This document shows, piece by piece, positions 59,753 through 64,000 of a DNA stretch of 64,000 nt. Source of the DNA: Tenodera sinensis. Lineage: Eukaryota > Arthropoda > Insecta > Mantodea > Mantidae. Below the pieces are notes generated by a model. That model searched no databases and was not told the DNA's origin. It was given only the letters and a program-made list of their open reading frames with translations. The stretch spans positions 58,647,273 through 58,711,272 of the forward strand of contig CM060972.1 in NCBI GenBank assembly GCA_030765045.1, read 5' to 3'. Both the position numbers and the translations under genes were made by a program. Numbering within the stretch: position 1 is the first letter of the stretch; each line of letters starts with the position of its first letter.

Positions 59753-61146
59753 ATGTATTTTAAACACGTCTAAATTCTTCTTCCATTAAGTTTTATATTT
59801 TTTGCTTTTCCAGTTATACAAAAGTCAATAAAAAATAAAGAAGGCTTCGTATGCTCTTCACAGAAAACTTAAGATATTGATTTTGTTTTTCGTGTTATTA
59901 TAACGCATTTGCTTTAAGTTGAAACATGGAAAGTAGAGGGAGATAGCATTACATTCCACGCACTGTTTGGTAATCCTTAACTGCCTAATCTCGAAAAACT
60001 TTACTATTATAAGTTACTTTCTAAAATTTGGACTGCAAAGGTTTTCCTCGTTTCCCAACATCCGTTAGTAACAATACGAAAGCCAGCAAAACAAGGAGGC
60101 TCAATACAGCAGGTTATTCTTCATATTTCACAGACAAAAGTGTAACTGGGCACATCAATATTATTAACACTGAGAGACTAGACAGTGAAGGTTGACTGTG
60201 ACAGGGTTTTTCAGCACTCTGACCGTCATTAGCGCATCGCACCTCCTAGGGCCGTCAGGTAGCAGCAAAAAGGCCATGTTTCAAGTTAAACTCACACACC
60301 ATATCTCAAACATACGATACTATAACAAAACTCGTTGGTCATTTTTATGAAAATACAAAGAAACGATAATTATTCCCGTAAAGGGTTATTAACGATGGGG
60401 GAGTTTTCTTCAAAACTCTTAGGTACATGAAATTCTTAAGCTTTTCTTACTCAAGTATAGCATTTTAAATTTCTCCAACTTTTGTATTGTGGATTTGCTG
60501 CTATTCACAGAAAGATATGTAGACGGACGATCGACAATGTTTTATAATCTGTTTTTCTTGTTAGTCGCGGTGGGGAAGGTCTAATTCATTCCAAAATACC
60601 ACTTTCAGTAACGTGTACTTTAGGGCTGAATGTATTTATTTAATCTAATGCTCTAGATGCAGCACACTGCTTAAGATGTTCGCAGTTTTTAACAGAGTTC
60701 CCATTGCACATTGCAGTTTGATGATGTCATGAGTCCCATGCGGTGTAGATGTTCTGCTACACAATTGTGTTGGGTTATTTTTCTAAAAGTCACTGTATTA
60801 ATTCCTGTACCTATCTACAAGCTATATCTGTCGTTAGCAGTAAAATGGCTAAGGCAACAACTGTGCACGCTCCTTGTGACAGGTCAGTCATCAGTTCATT
60901 GACTGGAGTCAGTAGCTCCACCTGACTCATATAGCCCGATCTGATGGAAACGAAGATATAATGAAGACGGAAATAGAGGGTTGCATAAGAGAATGTTGCC
61001 CTTTATGTGTGACCCTCTCCCCAGCCTCCTTGACTCTACCACTTCCGGCGGTGTTTATCTTTCTGGAAACTGTCCCTCTGGCAGCCCAAAGTGCTTTCTT
61101 CCCACGCCTCTTATAGCCATAACTGCATCTTGCTTAGTTATCACAA
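59753..61146. other. Unassigned DNA
   Basis: 1.4 kb with no recognised family. The 100-codon frame near 60981 depends on the CA repeat. Confidence 0.4.

Positions 61147-61228
<82 letters not shown>
61147..61228. repeat. (CA)n microsatellite
   Basis: About 41 uninterrupted CA units. Confidence 0.96.
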
Positions 61229-61234
<6 letters not shown>

Positions 61235-61549
61235 GGAGGAAACACTCGCCAAATTAAAAGAAGAATCTGTGTTGCATTCTTAGAAGTTTATCTTCTCTTA
61301 TACACACTATTCTTACAAAGGCTTATGCTATAAGTTAATGTTATTGACAGACATACGCACACATACACATGCGAACCTTTTCCTAAATGTCTGAAGTGTT
61401 ACGTTTACTTGACTTCCTCTAACCACTTGTCAAAAAGCAATTATTAAAAAGCTTATTGTTCTGCATACCTTATCTGGATTAACATTTGCAGAAATTTCAA
61501 AAGGCAACTCATAAATAATTGTGTAAAATAAAAGAATACAACTTAAAGC
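61229..61549. other. Unassigned DNA
   Basis: Weak resemblance to AT12 3' sequence near 61470-61500 (TATCTGGATTAACATTTGCA). Otherwise nothing. Confidence 0.35.
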
Positions 61550-62110
61550 TATCAAGTCAGAAAACAAAATCTATGGCTTTAATTGGACCTTATCACAAGA
61601 GAACAAAAATTTTAATTGGAACAGAAATAATTGCAATAGTGAGCTGCTTTAAATAATTAGGAAGTATGATCATGTACAGGCATAATATGCAAATAGAAAA
61701 AAAAAATAGAAACATTTCAATATATCTGCGGTACAATAAATATATGTTTAAGAAATAAAACAAGGGAAACAAAATTAAAATGTTATAAAACAACCGCAGC
61801 ACCAACGTTAATTTATGGATCAGAAACATGGCGTTTAACTAAACTGGAGGAGAGAAAAATAGAAACAGACGAAGCGCGGTTTCTCAGAAGAGTGTAAGAG
61901 TGAGGTTGAGACCAAAAGAGGAGTGAAGATATCAGGAACGAACTAAACATCTTCAGAGTAAATGATAAGATAAAGGCAAATAAATACGATTGGTTTCAAC
62001 ATGTAACAAGAATGAAGATGGATTTCCAAAACAAAATGTTAAATGATATATGTTTAGGCCGTAGAAGTATTGGAAGACTTAAACAACGCTGGAGAGATAA
62101 TCTGCCATAA
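61550..62110 (+). pseudogene. LINE reverse transcriptase, C-terminal fragment
   Basis: SENKIYGF near 61556, a decayed thumb region, then LIYGSETWRLTKLEERKIET and ARFLRRV (about 61810-61890). Further on are IRNELNIF and DWFQHVTRMKMDFQNKML (about 61990-62045), and LGRRSIGRLKQRWRDNLP at about 62055-62110. This is the conserved C-terminus of another insect LINE family. A tail of GATTAT-like units follows (62160-62180). Frameshifts near 61650, 61780 and 61900. Confidence 0.8.
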
Positions 62111-62219
62111 ATTTCCTCTGGGGAACAGAATGGATCAACAGACCCGAGCCATGAAGTTGATGATTATGATTATGATGATATTTATAGAAATGGTTTTATT
62201 GTACATTTCCTTGTAATAT

Positions 62220-62790
62220 TTAAGAGCGGGTAGCTACATGGAGGCTTTGAAATTCCGCTCTCTTTGCATCAATATCACGAATAGCGATTTTCCTCTTGAG
62301 AAAAGTATAAATATTTGAAAATTCAAATCAACACCACAGAATGTCCCGGAAATAGTTAATGTTATACAAAATTTTTTTACATAAATTGTGTTCTAACGAA
62401 ACCTACAGTTTTGTGGTAAGATTTTGTCTGTCTCAGACAGGTCACCAGTTATGCAAAAGTATTCAAAACAAGAGGACTTCAAAGGTTATTCCCCAAAAAG
62501 TTAAGATATACAATTTATTTGTCATGAAAATACTTCAAACATACACCTAGTACTTTAGTAATTTAATTCTTAAAGGCTTTTTAGAGAAATTCGAACATTT
62601 TCAATAATGTTCTATGTAAAGGGTAGTTTGTGATAGAAGGATTTTCTTAAAAATCTTCGTGTTGCATCTTTAATAGATGCTAAACTTAAATACCAAATTT
62701 AGTATTTGTCCAGCTCTTCGTTTTTGATTTATGTTGTTCACAGATACACAGACACATACATATATGAAATGAATCTATAACGTATTTTCC
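62220..62790 (-). repeat. AT12 family, copy N, 3' and middle part
   Basis: TTGAAATTCCGCTCTCTTTG, GTTATGCAAAAGTATTC, AAATCTTCGTGTTGCATC and CTCTTCGTTTTTGATTTATG run colinearly in reverse. It breaks at CACAGATACACAGACACATA, the tandem-repeat position. Confidence 0.8.
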
Positions 62791-62859
62791 CACTCGTCCC
62801 GCAGGTAGCAAACCGTATATTGCGTAAAACAGCTGTGTTTTCGTGATTGAGTAATGATG

Positions 62860-63150
62860 TGGCATGGCACATGCGCTACCAGAATTTCCGGAGTTCCCAC
62901 AGGAGCATCGTTGGCAGTGGTTGAATTTGGAGATTCTTTTTCCAGCTCCCGCCGAGTATGAAGTAAAGTCTGTAATAATAATAATTCAGAGTGACAGAAA
63001 GACAGGGATGGCTATCACACAGTGGTTCCAATCCCAGGGCAGACTTCCACATACAAAATGTGGTCTCATGGTGACAAATGTCTGAACAAGTTGGTGAATA
63101 TGTTGAAAAATAGCTCAACACTTTCTGTGTCTATTCCAATAAATCTTTCC
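62860..63150 (+). pseudogene. mariner-like C-terminal fragment inside AT12 copy N
   Basis: MAITQWFQSQGRLPHTKCG (about 63007-63065), DKCLN and, one base out of frame, GEYVEK and stop (about 63094). An AATAAA lies at about 63138. The W-x-x-S-Q ... K-C-L-N ... G-x-Y-V-E-K ending is that of mariner-type transposases. Only the end remains. Confidence 0.55.
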
Positions 63151-63235
63151 ATTAAAGGTATTTTGTTTCTGTAAACGGCCCCAGGGAAACATACTTTCTG
63201 GATACATCTCGTACATGGATCATTTCACAGAACAT

Positions 63236-63352
63236 TTTTGAGGGTTAAAGAGACCTCAAAACGTATAGTTTCAATTAAATCCCGGTTTCGACATTTTGGG
63301 TGGAATACAATCCTTCCTCTACCAATTTAGGTAAACAATAGAGAAAGTAAAT
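63236..63352 (-). repeat. AT12 family, copy N, 5' end
   Basis: GACCTCAAAACGTATAGTTT, ACATTTTGGGTGGAATACAA and AACAATAGAGAAAGTAAA: the missing 5' end of copy N, about 445 bp away from its remainder. Confidence 0.8.
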
Positions 63353-63369
63353 TTTATTCCTGAAGCCTT

Positions 63370-63470
63370 AAATCGTGTATTTCTGATAAAATGTTGGTAA
63401 CAATTTTTGGATGAAATACCATACTTCCTCTATTTAGTGTAAAAGGAAGATAAAGTAATAGGAAAGTATG
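63370..63470 (-). repeat. AT12 family, copy O, weak fragment
   Basis: AATTTTTGGATGAAATACCA and CTTCCTCTATTTAGTG resemble the reverse of the family's first 50 bases. Divergent. Confidence 0.4.
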
Positions 63471-63525
63471 AAAAATATCAAACGCACGAAATGTATACTG
63501 AAATACGTAACATCCCTTGTCCCTG

Positions 63526-64000
<475 letters not shown>

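Overview
The window looks like repeat-dominated nuclear DNA from an animal, most probably an insect with a large genome. Cockroach or another polyneopteran is my guess from the transposon mix; no taxon-specific host gene is present to confirm it. It is AT-rich and stuffed with long microsatellites. Every protein-like stretch I recognise is transposon-derived and broken by frameshifts or stops. I found no convincing host exon, rRNA, functional tRNA, CRISPR array, operon or viral insertion. The longest open frames are translations of simple repeats.

Layout. 0.7-2.2 kb: LINE 3' end between two (TTA)n arrays. 2.4-3.8 kb: decayed LINE interrupted by a tRNA-type SINE with a target-site duplication. 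4.1-4.6 kb: LTR with CRE/TATA and a tRNA primer-binding site. 6.3-6.6 kb: copy of a medium repeat ('repeat X'). 8.3-9.1 kb: Tc1/mariner remnant. 13.4-15.9 kb: complete-ended hAT transposon, with matching 8-bp duplications, inserted into a second copy of repeat X. 20.2-22.5 kb: antisense LINE and an antisense 'GQNKN' transposase relic. 24.7-26.2 kb: R1-like LINE. 29.5-29.8 kb: TTC/TTA array. 33 kb: mariner relic. 35.4 kb: clean SINE insertion. 40.8-43.8 kb: LINE with gag-like zinc knuckles, endonuclease and RT start. 47.1-47.7 kb: second, probably related LTR. 51.4-51.9 kb: (TTTA)n array of nearly 600 bp. 55.6 kb: SINE. 57.6-58.4 kb: pogo/Tigger relic. 61.6-62.1 kb: LINE relic.

The main unexplained signal is a noncoding dispersed family, here named AT12 because its best copies are bounded by a 12-bp inverted repeat, ACTTTCTCTACT ... 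AGTAGAGAAAGT. I count about 18 copies or fragments, roughly 8.3 kb or 13% of the window by hand alignment. Full copies run about 0.7-0.97 kb. Near base 110-130 many copies carry a tandem repeat that differs from copy to copy (GT, TC+TG, GT+GC, GA, TCTG, CA), so the element seems to seed microsatellites. I could not assign it to a superfamily.

Several insertions can be dated against each other (AT12 inside hAT inside repeat X; SINE inside LINE; a 373-bp retroposon-like unit inside AT12; a mariner fragment inside AT12). The genes do not form a pathway; the window records successive transposition and decay. All family assignments come from motif recognition without database searching.
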